Shown here one piece after another: positions 16,565 through 24,823 of a stretch of DNA of 32,708 bases. The notes under the pieces were generated by a model. The model worked only from the letters and a program-made list of their open reading frames with translations, did no database searches and was not told the DNA's origin. Both the position numbers and the translations under genes were made by a program. This DNA comes from Planctomycetota bacterium (GTDB taxonomy: Bacteria; Planctomycetota; UBA8108; JACQVS01), in the NCBI GenBank assembly GCA_016209605.1, contig JACQVS010000042.1, forward strand, positions 1 to 32,708, given 5' to 3'. How positions within the stretch are numbered: position 1 is the first letter of the stretch; every line of letters begins with the position of its first letter.

Positions 16565-17551
16565 TTATTGCCTCGGGTGGGCCTCCTCGTAGGCCTTCTT
16601 CATGTTGCTCGTGGTCACGTGGGTGTAAATTTGCGTGGTCGAGAGGTGCTTGTGGCCAAGGAGTTCCTGAACGATGCGCAGGTTGGCGCCGCGGTTGAGG
16701 AGGTGGGTGGCGAAGCTGTGGCGCAAGGTGTGCGGCGAAGTGCGCTCATCCAGACCGGTGATGCGGATGTACTTGTCGAGGATCTTGCGGATGCTCCTCG
16801 ACGACAAGCGCTCGCCGAAGCGGTTGAGGAAGAGGGCTTCGGGATCCTTGGCGGTGTGGCGCGGAATGGTACCGCGCACCTCCAGGTACTTCTTCACGGC
16901 TTCCATGGCGAAGCTGCCGATGGGCACCATGCGCTCCCGGCTCCCCTTGCCGCTCGCCTTGATGATCTCGCCGGTGAGGTCGATGTCGGCGACGTTCAAG
17001 CCGGTCAGCTCGCTCACGCGCAGCCCGGTAGAGTACAGGGTCTCCAGGATCGCCCGGTCGCGGATCGCCTGGAAGGTGTTCCCCTGCGGGGCGTTGAGCA
17101 GCTTCTCCACCTCCTCGACGCCCAGGAAGCGGGGCAGCCGCTTCTCCACCTTGGGGGTGGGGATGTCGGTGAGGGGATTGTTGGTGACCAGTCCTTTCTT
17201 GAGCAGGAATTTGTAGAAGCTGCGGATGGTGGCCAGCTTCCGAACCACCGTGGTCTTCTGATAGTTCTTCTCGCGGAGGTTGGCCAGGAAATCTCGGATG
17301 TCGAGCGAGGTGATCTCGCCGGGGCTTTTCTTGCCGCCCTCCTGGTTGCGGAAGAACCTCAAGAACTGGTAGAGGTCCTTCTCGTAAGCGCGGATGGTCT
17401 CCGGCGACATGTTGCGCTCGTAGCGGAGATAGTTGACGAAAGCCGCCTCAAAGTCCGCGGAGGATTTGTTCGCCGCTTCCGTGACGGGGCTCAGAGTTTC
17501 GGTGGACCGGCTCTGAAGATTGCTGGGGCTGTTGATATCTGGTGTTTCCAT
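16565..17551 (-). CDS. xerC: XerC/XerD-family tyrosine recombinase
   Basis: This 328-residue recombinase would act in the cytoplasm on chromosome dimer resolution sites. The N-terminal SAM-like core-binding domain spans about 33-120 (DFEAAFVNYLRYERNMSPETIRAYEKDL). The catalytic domain has the complete set: Arg178 (TGLRVSEL), Lys202 (GKGSRER), His274 and Arg277 (HTLRHSFATH), His300 (LLGHKHLSTT) and nucleophile Tyr309 (QIYTHV). The length and motifs fit XerC/XerD, with a polar N-terminal extension of about 30 residues. Choosing between XerC and XerD would need a tree. The adjacency to tRNA-Thr is not evidence of an integrative element: no other phage genes or att repeats are seen, and the protein is of the housekeeping type. 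Confidence 0.88.
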   Translation of the reverse strand: METPDINSPSNLQSRSTETLSPVTEAANKSSADFEAAFVNYLRYERNMSPETIRAYEKDLYQFLRFFRNQEGGKKSPGEITSLDIRDFLANLREKNYQKTTVVRKLATIRSFYKFLLKKGLVTNNPLTDIPTPKVEKRLPRFLGVEEVEKLLNAPQGNTFQAIRDRAILETLYSTGLRVSELTGLNVADIDLTGEIIKASGKGSRERMVPIGSFAMEAVKKYLEVRGTIPRHTAKDPEALFLNRFGERLSSRSIRKILDKYIRITGLDERTSPHTLRHSFATHLLNRGANLRIVQELLGHKHLSTTQIYTHVTTSNMKKAYEEAHPRQ

Positions 17552-17638
17552 TTCTCTTCACTACACTCCTAACAACTTGGTTTCAGGACGGGTCCAGCGC
17601 GGGGCCGCCGATTCCACCGGCAGGCCGCGCGCCGGGCT

Positions 17639-17830
17639 CTAGATCGCCCGCAGGCGATCCGGAACGATTCCTTCAATCACTTCCAACACATCTTGACGCG
17701 ATATCCCGAGGTTTGGCGCCTCCGCCTTCTCGAACAAGGCCTCGTAGAGACTCACCGGATCCGCCGGATCAAAAAGAATGCAGTGCTCTTCATTCTCTTT
17801 GAGAACGAATAATGTAGATATCGGACTCAA
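17639..17830 (-). CDS. Small hypothetical protein (63 residues)
   Basis: Not recognised. The TTG start at 17830 is preceded 7 bases upstream by GGGAGGG, a strong ribosome binding site, which is the main reason for keeping it. The sequence (SPISTLFVLKENEEHCILFDPADP, then SLYEALFEKAEAPNLGISRQDVLEVIEGI) is acidic, mixed alpha/beta in appearance and free of low-complexity bias. It lies between the lipoprotein gene (55 bases upstream) and xerC (87 bases downstream), all on the - strand. Confidence 0.5.
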   Translation of the reverse strand: MSPISTLFVLKENEEHCILFDPADPVSLYEALFEKAEAPNLGISRQDVLEVIEGIVPDRLRAI

Positions 17831-17884
17831 GCGTCCCTCCCTTTAGCATCTCGGACCAAAAAACCGAAAAATACCGCCTTTACC

Positions 17885-18652
17885 TCAACTTTGCTTCTGG
17901 CTGACCTCCTCCGTGCGCATGGAATATTCCTGGAACAAATCCGTGACGATCCGATCGGAAACGAAGCGGAGGTAGAGATCGGACACCCACAGGACGCGGT
18001 CCCTGCCGTCGACAGTCTCGCGGCTGAAGTCGTGGCCGCGGCTGTAGACGGCGGCTTGATCGCGAATCTCCCTCTGGGCGGAGTCGTAGATGCGCTCGAT
18101 CTGGAGGACGTTCCCCAGATCGAAATTCTTGATCGGGCCGGCGTTGCCGGAGCGCGCCATGGCCAGGATTTCCGCGGCGCTCTTCACCTCCTGGCGGGCG
18201 AGGAAAAGCTGAGCCGTCACGCCCACCCGCGGCGGGTGGTAGGGGCTGTACTCGGTGATTTCCACGGCGAGGAGGGCATCGACCTTCAAGATCTGCGCCA
18301 GGGCGCGCACCGAGGACTCGTCCTGCAGCTTGATCTCGTTCTCCTCCATGGCCCGGCGCACCTCCCCGGCCCGGATCACCTTCTCGATTCCCGGAAACTG
18401 CACCAGCTCCGACGCCAGCGACTCTTCCAGGCGCTCTCCCTCGGGAGCGAGCGCCGGGAGGCCGGCCGCGCTCGCCGATCGCGCCAGGGCCACCGGGGCC
18501 ACGGCAATGCTTCGCACCCCTTCAAGCGGATTGGCCGGACGGTTCAAGTAGTAGCCGCTCAGCCGGCAGCCGCTGGCCATGGCCATGGCCATGGAAGCCA
18601 GCGCCAGGAGATATAAACCCGTTTCGACAGGGGAGCGGATGGGGCGCCTCAT
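17885..18652 (-). CDS. Lipoprotein with CsgG/TolB-N-like region
   Basis: This 255-residue protein has a type II signal peptide (LLALASMAMAMASGC) with the lipidated Cys at 29, so it should be membrane-anchored on the periplasmic side. Residues 45-150 (VRSIAVAPVAL, LASELVQFPGIEKVIRAGEVRRAMEEN, ALAQILKVDALLAVEITEYSPY) have the strand-helix order of CsgG/TolB-N-like domains, seen in outer-membrane assembly lipoproteins. This is a fold-level impression, not a family match. The start ATG overlaps the stop of the upstream propeller gene by 4 bases (ATGA), so the two are translationally coupled and probably act together at the cell envelope. The signal peptide contains a short ATGGCC tandem repeat encoding MAMAMA. 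Confidence 0.75.
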   Translation of the reverse strand: MRRPIRSPVETGLYLLALASMAMAMASGCRLSGYYLNRPANPLEGVRSIAVAPVALARSASAAGLPALAPEGERLEESLASELVQFPGIEKVIRAGEVRRAMEENEIKLQDESSVRALAQILKVDALLAVEITEYSPYHPPRVGVTAQLFLARQEVKSAAEILAMARSGNAGPIKNFDLGNVLQIERIYDSAQREIRDQAAVYSRGHDFSRETVDGRDRVLWVSDLYLRFVSDRIVTDLFQEYSMRTEEVSQKQS

Positions 18653-19806
18653 TCCTCCACCTCCGGCGGGACCAGGCTGAGAATGTTCGGGCTGCCGTAG
18701 CGATCGGAGACGAAGTAAAGCCGGCCGTTCAGGCCCCAGACCGGCTTCCAGTTGGCCCCCTCATGGTGGGTGAGCTGGAAAGTCCGGCCCTGCCGCAGCT
18801 CGATGATCCAGAGGTCATCGCCTTTCACGCCCCGGCCCGCCAGATCCGTCCCGGCCGGCAGGTCGGGCAGCCTGGCGGTGGTGGTGAAGGCGAGCTGGCT
18901 TCCATCCAGGGACCAGGTCGGCTGGATGGCCCCCCAGTGGTCGAAGGCGACCACCTGGCGGACATCGCTGCCGTCGGGGCGGATGATCCAGACCGCGAAC
19001 CAGCGCTCGCCGCGCTCGCTCGCCCGCTGGAAGGCGATCCACTCGCCCGTCGGCGACCATTCCGGGAACAAACCCGGCCCTAGCTCGATCTGGCTCTGGC
19101 GGTCGCGCTGCTCGACCCAGAGGTTCCAGCCCTGCTTCCCGGAGCGCCGGCAAAAGGCGATTTGCCGGCCGTCCGGAGAAAAAGTTGGATGCAGCTCGTC
19201 CTCGGGGCTCGAAGTGATCTGCTCCAGGCTGTTCGGCTGGGCCACCCGCACCATCCAGATGTCGAAATTGCCTTCCCGATCGGAGGCGAAGGCAATCGAC
19301 TTTCCATCCGGCGAAAACTTCGGCTGCAGGTCGCGGGACTCACCGGTGGTGACCGCCCGGACGAGGGGGCTGTTTTCATCCTTCAGGTAGATCTTCGGCT
19401 GGTTGCTGTTCGAGGTGCTCGCGAAGACAACCGCCGCGCCATCCGGCGAGATATCGAGGCCGGCGTCCTCGCCGATAGAGCGGGGAGTGTGGCGGCGCAA
19501 GTCGTGGTAGGCCTGGCGGAGGGGGCGTGGATCGTCCAAGGCGGCGCTCCTGGCAGTTTCCGGTTTCTCGAGACGGCTCGGCGGCGGCCCCTGGCTCTCC
19601 AGTTCGGCTCCGCCCGCCGCGCTTTCCGGAACCGGCTTGGCCTCGGCAGCGCTCGTCAGCTTTTCATCCGGCGCGCCGGCCGGGTGGTAAGTGCACGCCG
19701 GTTGCGCCAGAAGCAGCCAGGCTGCCATGGCCCCGCGGCCGGCGAGGCGCCAGGCGAGCGTCAAAACTCGGAGCGGTGGGACGAAGGGTTGGTCGCGCAT
19801 GGTCAT
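18649..19806 (-). CDS. TolB-like beta-propeller lipoprotein
   Basis: This 385-residue periplasmic protein has a signal sequence and probable lipobox (WLLLAQPAC, Cys38), a polar linker to about 110, then repeated PD40/WD40-like blades: SPDGAAVVFASTSNSNQPKIYL, FSPDGKSIAFASDREGNFDIWMV, FSPDGRQIAFCRRSGKQGWNLWV, WSPTGEWIAFQRA and WSLDGSQLAFTTT. These are the TolB-type propeller repeats. The TolB N-terminal domain is not in this chain, but the next gene encodes a lipoprotein of similar fold, suggesting a split arrangement. ATG 19806 is chosen over the longer frame to 19866 because AGGA lies about 9 bases upstream and it places the hydrophobic segment correctly. A role in envelope integrity or protein scaffolding is inferred. 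Confidence 0.8.
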   Translation of the reverse strand: MTMRDQPFVPPLRVLTLAWRLAGRGAMAAWLLLAQPACTYHPAGAPDEKLTSAAEAKPVPESAAGGAELESQGPPPSRLEKPETARSAALDDPRPLRQAYHDLRRHTPRSIGEDAGLDISPDGAAVVFASTSNSNQPKIYLKDENSPLVRAVTTGESRDLQPKFSPDGKSIAFASDREGNFDIWMVRVAQPNSLEQITSSPEDELHPTFSPDGRQIAFCRRSGKQGWNLWVEQRDRQSQIELGPGLFPEWSPTGEWIAFQRASERGERWFAVWIIRPDGSDVRQVVAFDHWGAIQPTWSLDGSQLAFTTTARLPDLPAGTDLAGRGVKGDDLWIIELRQGRTFQLTHHEGANWKPVWGLNGRLYFVSDRYGSPNILSLVPPEVEE

Positions 19807-19999
19807 GGTAAAAATCCTGAAAGCGCTCAGGAGGGCGTTTCCGGATGTTGCTGTCGATTTCAACATCGGCTGTTCCCGGAAGGAACTTTACGAAACTTTT
19901 AAGGAACTTTACGGACTTTTTGGGAAGGAGGCAGGGGCCGAGGGCTGGCAGGAGGCGGTTTGGAAAGGGACCGGAGATTTTTTAAGTTGTTGTTGAGTA
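19805..19999 (+). CDS. Possible small ORF with heptad repeat (doubtful)
   Basis: An open frame from ATG 19805 gives about 63 residues, including CSRKELYETFKELYGLFGKE, a short heptad-like repeat. The DNA carries the 13-base direct repeat AAGGAACTTTACG at 19880-19892 and 19901-19913, exactly 21 bases apart. The start codon overlaps the opposite-strand start of the propeller gene and there is no ribosome binding site. It may instead be the promoter/operator region of that gene. Low confidence as a gene. Confidence 0.2.
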
Positions 20000-20011
20000 A
20001 TATTTAAGAGT

Positions 20012-21808
20012 TTACTGGCCGCGGATCTGATCGGCCAGGGCGGCCAGCATCGAGGCGATCTCCGGGCGCTTCGAAAGGAAGGTCTCGACCATGAAAAAGG
20101 CCCCCAGGCCGGCGATGAAGAGCGCCGAGAGGGCTGGCAAGTAGCTCAGGAGCCGCCGGCGCCGGGGAGAGTTTTCAAAGATCAAGTTCTTGCCGGTGAC
20201 CAGCAAGACCCCGACGGCGATGAGCACCGATCCCAGGCCGCAGCTGAAGACCACCAGCAGCCCCAGCGCCAGCGGCAGGTGCTTGGGATAGAGGAGGCCG
20301 AGGGCGATCACCGTCAGCCCCGCCGGGCAGGGGACGATGCCTCCCGCGATCCCGAGATAGAGCATCTCCCAGAGGGAGGGCTGCCCCGCCGCGGCGGGCG
20401 CTGGGGGGGCAGGCCCGGGATCCGGAGCCGGTTCAAGGCACGGTTCGTGCCTGTGATCGTGCTCGTGGACGTGCTCGTGGCTGTGGCTGTGCTCGTGATC
20501 GGGCTCGTGATCCTGACGAGGACCATGCCCGGGGCTGCGCGCGTGGCCGTGGGAGTGCCCGAAGAGCCCGTGGCCGTGCTGCCTCCCCGCCTCGAACATC
20601 AGCTCCGGGCGCCCGGCCCAGCGCCAGCGCCGGAAGAACAGCACCAGGCCCAGGAACAGCAGCATGGCCCCGCCGAGCAGGGTGTAGCCGACGATGTACC
20701 AATTTTGCAGCGTCTGGGGCTTCACGGTCGAGGGCCTGGTCAAGCTGGCTTGAAAGTGCCAGTGGAGGAGGAGGCCCACCAGGAAGACGCTGAAGGTGTG
20801 GGTGAAGGTGACCACCGAGCCCATGAACACGGCGTCCCGGATCCGCCCCCGGCTGCCCACGAGATAAGCGGCCACCATGGTCTTCCCGTGCCCGGGGGCG
20901 AGGGCGTGGCCGGCGCCGTAGAGGAAGGCGAGCAGAATGAAGCCGAGGATGGCGAAGAGGCCCGGGTCATCGCGCGCCAGAGCTTTTTCGAAAAAGCGGC
21001 TCTCCTCTGCGGTCGAGGCCTCCTCGGGGCTGGTTTTGGGGGCGAAGCTCTCCTTCGGCTTTTCTCCCGGCCTGGAGGGGTCTCCTTCGCTTCCCGGCCC
21101 TTCTTTGGCAAGCGTGGCGACCGGTGAAGCCTCCAGCGGGCGCAGGGCCGCCGGCCCTTCCAGCCCCTCGCCCCCCGAGAAATCGAGGTCGAGTACCAGC
21201 TTGCGTCCCTGGAGGACGTAGTTTTGGAGATCCGCCAGCGGCTCCGGCTCGACGAACTTCTTCAACCGGAACTTTTCATCGTGGCCGGCATAGGGGAGGT
21301 AGAAGAGCGGCGGGTTGGTGGAGTCCTTCTCCAGGGCGCGGTTGAGGATCTCGAGGCGCAGGACCTTCTTGCGGTCTTCGGGGCCAGCGTAGGGAATCGC
21401 CGCTTCCAGGTCGTAATAAAGGTCGAAGGGGATCACCGCCACGCTCCCCTCCAGGCTCTCGGCGCGGCAGGCCAGGAGTCGGACCGGGACGCTGGCGTCG
21501 TTCAAGACCACCTGGAGGTGGGGGGCGATGGTGTTCTCCCAGGTCCTTTTCTTGTAGGCCTCCGCTTCCTCCGGGCCGATGGTGCCATCTCGATTCGTGT
21601 CCATGACCCGCATTTCGATGCCGCCCCACAGCGCCCCGAAGCCGAGGTCGAAGGTGAGGAGGATCTTGTCCTCCTTGAAGACGACTTGAATGGCGGTCCC
21701 CACGCCCCGCGAGACGAAGTGGGCTTCCAGCGCCGGGCAGGAGATCAGGAAGAGAGCCCCGAGGATCCAGCCGATGGAGTTCCGGCGCCTGCTCTGCGGC
21801 ATGCTCAA
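20012..21808 (-). CDS. NicO/RcnA-like metal transporter fused to a periplasmic EF-hand domain
   Basis: Protein of 598 residues. A signal-anchor (WILGALFLISCPALEAH) leads to an N-terminal exported domain of about 250 residues with an EF-hand loop DTNRDGTIGPEE (70-81). The C-terminal membrane part is NicO-like: GAGHALAPGHGKTMVAAYLVGSRG (298-321) with the His-x-x-x-x-x-His metal motif, five or six helices, a very His-rich loop (about 411-455) and a second signature GGIVPCPAGLTV. Such proteins move nickel, cobalt or similar divalent metals across the inner membrane; the direction is not fixed by sequence. The TTG start at 21808 overlaps the uvrD stop (TTGA); an ATG two codons later is an alternative. 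It is translationally coupled to uvrD. Confidence 0.85.
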   Translation of the reverse strand: MSMPQSRRRNSIGWILGALFLISCPALEAHFVSRGVGTAIQVVFKEDKILLTFDLGFGALWGGIEMRVMDTNRDGTIGPEEAEAYKKRTWENTIAPHLQVVLNDASVPVRLLACRAESLEGSVAVIPFDLYYDLEAAIPYAGPEDRKKVLRLEILNRALEKDSTNPPLFYLPYAGHDEKFRLKKFVEPEPLADLQNYVLQGRKLVLDLDFSGGEGLEGPAALRPLEASPVATLAKEGPGSEGDPSRPGEKPKESFAPKTSPEEASTAEESRFFEKALARDDPGLFAILGFILLAFLYGAGHALAPGHGKTMVAAYLVGSRGRIRDAVFMGSVVTFTHTFSVFLVGLLLHWHFQASLTRPSTVKPQTLQNWYIVGYTLLGGAMLLFLGLVLFFRRWRWAGRPELMFEAGRQHGHGLFGHSHGHARSPGHGPRQDHEPDHEHSHSHEHVHEHDHRHEPCLEPAPDPGPAPPAPAAAGQPSLWEMLYLGIAGGIVPCPAGLTVIALGLLYPKHLPLALGLLVVFSCGLGSVLIAVGVLLVTGKNLIFENSPRRRRLLSYLPALSALFIAGLGAFFMVETFLSKRPEIASMLAALADQIRGQ

Positions 21809-24114
21809 ATCCTCCTCAGCCTGGCGAATCCCAGGACCAGGCGCTTTTCGCCAACCGACTCGAAGTCGATGGTCAAGCGGCGCCTTCTCCCCAAGCCGCT
21901 CGCCTGGAGGACGATGCCCTCGCCGTAGGTGTCGTGGTAGACCCGGCAGCCGGGTGGAAAGGGGTCTTCGCCGGGATCCTCATCGGGCCAGTCCTCCTCG
22001 GCCCACTCTTTCTCGGACCCGTCTTTCTCGGGCCCGTCTTTCTCGGTCCGGCCGCCGCCGGGCGAATACCGCCTCCTGGGGCCGCTGGCATCCCACTCCA
22101 GATCCCAGGACCCGGCCCGCGCCTCTTCTTCCGCCAGGGCCTCCCGGGTCAGGTCATCGACCCGGAGCCAGCATGCCGGGCCGGAGCTCAGGAGCTCCTT
22201 GAGGAAGGACGAGGGGGAGGAAGAAAAGCGGCTGCCGTACTGGAGCCGTGATCGGGCGTGGGTGAGGTAGAGCTGGCGCTGGGCGCGCGTCACGCCGACG
22301 TAAAAGAGCCGGCGCTCCTCCTCGCGGTCGGTCCGGTCCTCGGTGTTCTTGCGGATGAGCGGCAGGGTGCCCTCCTCGAGGCCCGCGATGATCACCACCG
22401 GGAACTCGAGCCCCTTGGCGCTGTGGAGGGTCATCAAGGTGACCCGGTCCCGCTTCTCCTCCCAGCGGTCCACGGCGGCCAGCAGGGAGATCTCCTCCAG
22501 GAAGCCGCCTGCCGAGCCCTCCGGCTGGCGCTCCTCGTACTGGGCGGCGGCGCTCACCAGCTCGGCGAGGTTGGCGAGCCTGTCCTCGAGGTGGTCGAGG
22601 CCGGAGCTCAGCAGATACGCCTCGTAGCCGAGCTGCTCGATCAGGAGCTCGAGGAGCCGGCTCACCGGCTGGTCCAGCCGGCCGGCGAGGGCCTGGTAGA
22701 GGCTGCAAAATGCTTCCAGGCCGGCGAGAGCGCGGCCCCTGGCGGCTCGAGCGCGCAGCGCCGGGTCGAGCGCCGCCATGAGGGGCGCCACCCCGGCCTG
22801 AGCGGCCGCCTGGAAGAGCTTCTCCAGCGTCGCCTTCCCGATCCCCCGCGGCGGCAGGTTGATGACCCGGCGGAAGCTCTCGGTGTCGCGGCGGTTGACC
22901 AGGAGGCGGAGGAAGGCCACCAGGTCCTTGACCTCCTTGCGCTCGTAAAACTCGATCGCCCCGACGATGGTGTAAGGAATGTTGAAGGCGACCAGGGCTC
23001 GTTCAATTTCGCGCGACAGGTTGTTGGTGCGATAGAAGATGGCGATGTCGCTGCCGCGCACCCCCTCCCGCTCGAGCTCTTCCACCAGCTCGGCGATCTC
23101 CCTGGCCTCCTCTTCGGCCGAGGAGAAGCAATGGACCTCCACCGGCTCGCCGGCGCCGTTTTCGGTCCACAGGACCTTCTCCCGGCGCTGCCGGTTGAAC
23201 TGGATCACCTGGTTGGCGGTTTCGAGGATGTTGCCGGTGGAGCGGTAGTTCTGCTCCAGCTTGACCACCGCCGTCTCCGGGTAGTCTTTTTCGAAGTTGA
23301 GCATGTTCTGGAGATCGGCGCCGCGCCAGGAGTAGATCGACTGGTCCGGGTCGCCGGTGACGCACAGGTTGCGATGCGGCTCGGCGATGCGGTGGCTGAT
23401 GAGATACTGCACCCGGTTGGTGTCCTGAAACTCGTCGATCAAGACGTAGCGGAACTGCCGGCGGTAGCGCTCGAGGAGATCGGGCTGGGTCTCGAGGAGC
23501 TTGAGGAGGAGGAGCAGGAGGTCGTCGAAGTCGACGGCATTGCGCTCCTCGAGGGCCTCCCGGTAGCGGCCGTAGACCTGGCGGAGGATGCGGCTCCGCA
23601 GGTCCGAGGCCGGCGGCAGGGCATCGGCCTCGAGGATGCCGCGATTCTTGATCTGGCTGATCTCCTCCCGGAGGGAGCGGAGGGGAATCAGGCCGCGATC
23701 CACGCCGGTCTCCTCCAGGCAGCTCTTGAGGAGGTTGAAGGAGTCATCCTCATCGTAAATGGTGAAATCGCGGGTGTAGGGCGGGACGCGGTCGAGGTGC
23801 CGGCGCAGCAGCCGGGCGGCGAAGCTGTGGAAGGTGGAAACCCACGGCGGCTCGACCCCTAGGAGCTTTTCCACCCGCCGCCGCATCTCGCCGGCGGCCT
23901 TGTTGGTGAAGGTGATGGCCAGGATGCTCTCCGGCCGCACCCCGCGCCGCACCAGGTAGGCGATGCGGTGGGTGATGACCCGGGTCTTGCCGCTCCCGGC
24001 CCCGGCCAGGATGAGGAGCGGGCCCTCGGCATGGAGCACCGCCTGGCGCTGCGGCGGATTCAAGGGATCCAGGAGGGGATCCGGCGCGGAGGTGGACTTC
24101 GAGTTCAACATCAT
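21805..24114 (-). CDS. pcrA: UvrD/PcrA-type DNA helicase
   Basis: This 769-residue SF1A 3'-5' helicase acts in excision repair and in clearing proteins from DNA. Motifs in order: Walker A AGAGSGKT (37-44), Walker B region LIDEFQDTN, TGDPDQSIYSWRGA, QNYRSTGNIL, TLHSAKGLEFPVVII and GVTRAQRQLYLTHARSR. The C-terminus ends in the PcrA/UvrD Tudor-like segment (GCRVYHDTYGEGIVLQASG), preceded by an acidic EKDGP/EKDGS/EKEWA repeat. The ATG at 24114 is chosen because GAGGAAG lies just upstream; a longer frame to 24189 would translate the repeat element at 24115-24191, whose peptide is not part of the family. The downstream NicO gene overlaps the stop by 4 bases. Confidence 0.93.
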   Translation of the reverse strand: MMLNSKSTSAPDPLLDPLNPPQRQAVLHAEGPLLILAGAGSGKTRVITHRIAYLVRRGVRPESILAITFTNKAAGEMRRRVEKLLGVEPPWVSTFHSFAARLLRRHLDRVPPYTRDFTIYDEDDSFNLLKSCLEETGVDRGLIPLRSLREEISQIKNRGILEADALPPASDLRSRILRQVYGRYREALEERNAVDFDDLLLLLLKLLETQPDLLERYRRQFRYVLIDEFQDTNRVQYLISHRIAEPHRNLCVTGDPDQSIYSWRGADLQNMLNFEKDYPETAVVKLEQNYRSTGNILETANQVIQFNRQRREKVLWTENGAGEPVEVHCFSSAEEEAREIAELVEELEREGVRGSDIAIFYRTNNLSREIERALVAFNIPYTIVGAIEFYERKEVKDLVAFLRLLVNRRDTESFRRVINLPPRGIGKATLEKLFQAAAQAGVAPLMAALDPALRARAARGRALAGLEAFCSLYQALAGRLDQPVSRLLELLIEQLGYEAYLLSSGLDHLEDRLANLAELVSAAAQYEERQPEGSAGGFLEEISLLAAVDRWEEKRDRVTLMTLHSAKGLEFPVVIIAGLEEGTLPLIRKNTEDRTDREEERRLFYVGVTRAQRQLYLTHARSRLQYGSRFSSSPSSFLKELLSSGPACWLRVDDLTREALAEEEARAGSWDLEWDASGPRRRYSPGGGRTEKDGPEKDGSEKEWAEEDWPDEDPGEDPFPPGCRVYHDTYGEGIVLQASGLGRRRRLTIDFESVGEKRLVLGFARLRRI

Positions 24115-24191
24115 TAAATTCTTCCTCCGCAACTTCTCCGCAGATTGCGGAGAAGTTGCGGATAGCTCGGTTGCGGGCGAAGCCCGCATTA
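24115..24191 (-). repeat. 77-bp two-hairpin repeat element, copy A
   Basis: Read on the - strand, this element begins TAATGCGGGCTTCGCCCGC (6-bp stem, 3-base loop), followed by a perfect 16-bp stem CCGCAACTTCTCCGCA / TGCGGAGAAGTTGCGG, and ends GGAGGAAGAATTTA. It matches 30047-30123 over its full 77 bases with five differences. Three of these are in the loop; the other two are one base in each stem arm and compensate each other. The element ends exactly one base before the uvrD ATG and contains its ribosome binding site. Confidence 0.9.
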
Positions 24192-24221
24192 TGGATGGAT
24201 TTTATGGCCGCCGGATCCCGC

Positions 24222-24251
24222 TTGTCAAAGAAAGTGTGGCCGTGATATGGT
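24222..24251 (+). promoter_or_regulatory. Possible acpS promoter
   Basis: TTGTCA (24222-24227) and TATGGT (24246-24251) are 18 bases apart. The ATG of acpS lies 36 bases beyond. The match is modest. Confidence 0.35.
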
Positions 24252-24287
24252 AGCCGCTGCAAACGACCCAGAAGCTTGCAGCGTCTC

Positions 24288-24674
24288 ATGCGCATCATCA
24301 GCAGCGGCATTGACCTCATTGAAATTTCCCGCATCCGCAGCCTTTACGAGCGCTACCGGGAGCGCTTTGTCGAGCGCGTCTACACTCCAGAGGAAAGACG
24401 GCGCCTTGCTGCGCTGCGCGATCCGGCTCCCTACCTGGCCGGGCGGTGGGCCGTCAAGGAGGCGGTTCTCAAGGTGCTGGGGACGGGCTTGAGCGGCGGC
24501 ATCGGCTGGCAGGACATCAACGTCCTCCGAGATCCCGCCGGCGCGCCGATCGTCCAGCTGCAAGGGAAAGCCGGGGAGCGCGCCCGGGCCATCGGCATCG
24601 AGCGGATCCTGGTCTCCATCTCCCACAGCCGCGACCTGGCGATCGCGCAAGCGCTGGGCATTGCCGAGGCCTGA
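24288..24674 (+). CDS. acpS: Holo-[acyl-carrier-protein] synthase
   Basis: This 128-residue enzyme moves 4'-phosphopantetheine from CoA to acyl carrier protein in the cytoplasm, activating fatty-acid synthesis. The family signatures are clear: GIDLIEISRI at the N-terminus with metal ligand Asp9, RRLAALRDPAPYLAGRWAVKEAVLKVLGTG with catalytic Glu58, and the C-terminal ILVSISHSRDLAIAQAL. The length is normal for AcpS. ATG 24288 is preferred because it yields the family-typical start (MRIISSGIDL); an in-frame TTG at 24276 is less likely. It is divergent from uvrD across an interval that contains repeat copy A. No gene for ACP or pdxJ, its common neighbours, is present. Confidence 0.92.
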   Translation: MRIISSGIDLIEISRIRSLYERYRERFVERVYTPEERRRLAALRDPAPYLAGRWAVKEAVLKVLGTGLSGGIGWQDINVLRDPAGAPIVQLQGKAGERARAIGIERILVSISHSRDLAIAQALGIAEA

Positions 24675-24722
24675 AGACCGCCGCTCTAAGTGCTTTCCGG
24701 AAAAACGGTTAGGTCGGGATCC

Positions 24723-24750
24723 TTGACTTCTCGAACATCTTTTATATAGT
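24723..24750 (+). promoter_or_regulatory. Sigma70-type promoter of the TPR/alpha-CTD-ruvA operon
   Basis: TTGACT (24723-24728) is followed after 16 bases by TATAGT (24745-24750). Both hexamers match five of six consensus positions. Transcription would start near 24757, about 67 bases before the TTG start codon. Confidence 0.6.
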
Positions 24751-24823
24751 AGTTCAATTTCAACTAGCCTTTAGCACCTTTCACCGATTCCGGTTCTGGA
24801 GCATCGGACCTCAGGAGGCGATT

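Noticed and set aside
16284..17551. Tyrosine recombinase beside a tRNA as an integrative island
   Set aside because: The protein is of the housekeeping XerC/XerD type, no duplicated tRNA end or other mobile-element genes are seen, and the neighbours are core genes.
22258..23862. 534-codon + strand open frame inside uvrD
   Set aside because: The - strand contains every UvrD helicase motif. The + frame is a leucine/glutamate-rich mirror.
24115..24189. N-terminal extension of UvrD (RASPATELSATSP...)
   Set aside because: The peptide is encoded by the repeat element, recurs at 30.05 kb outside any helicase, and a good ribosome binding site supports ATG 24114.
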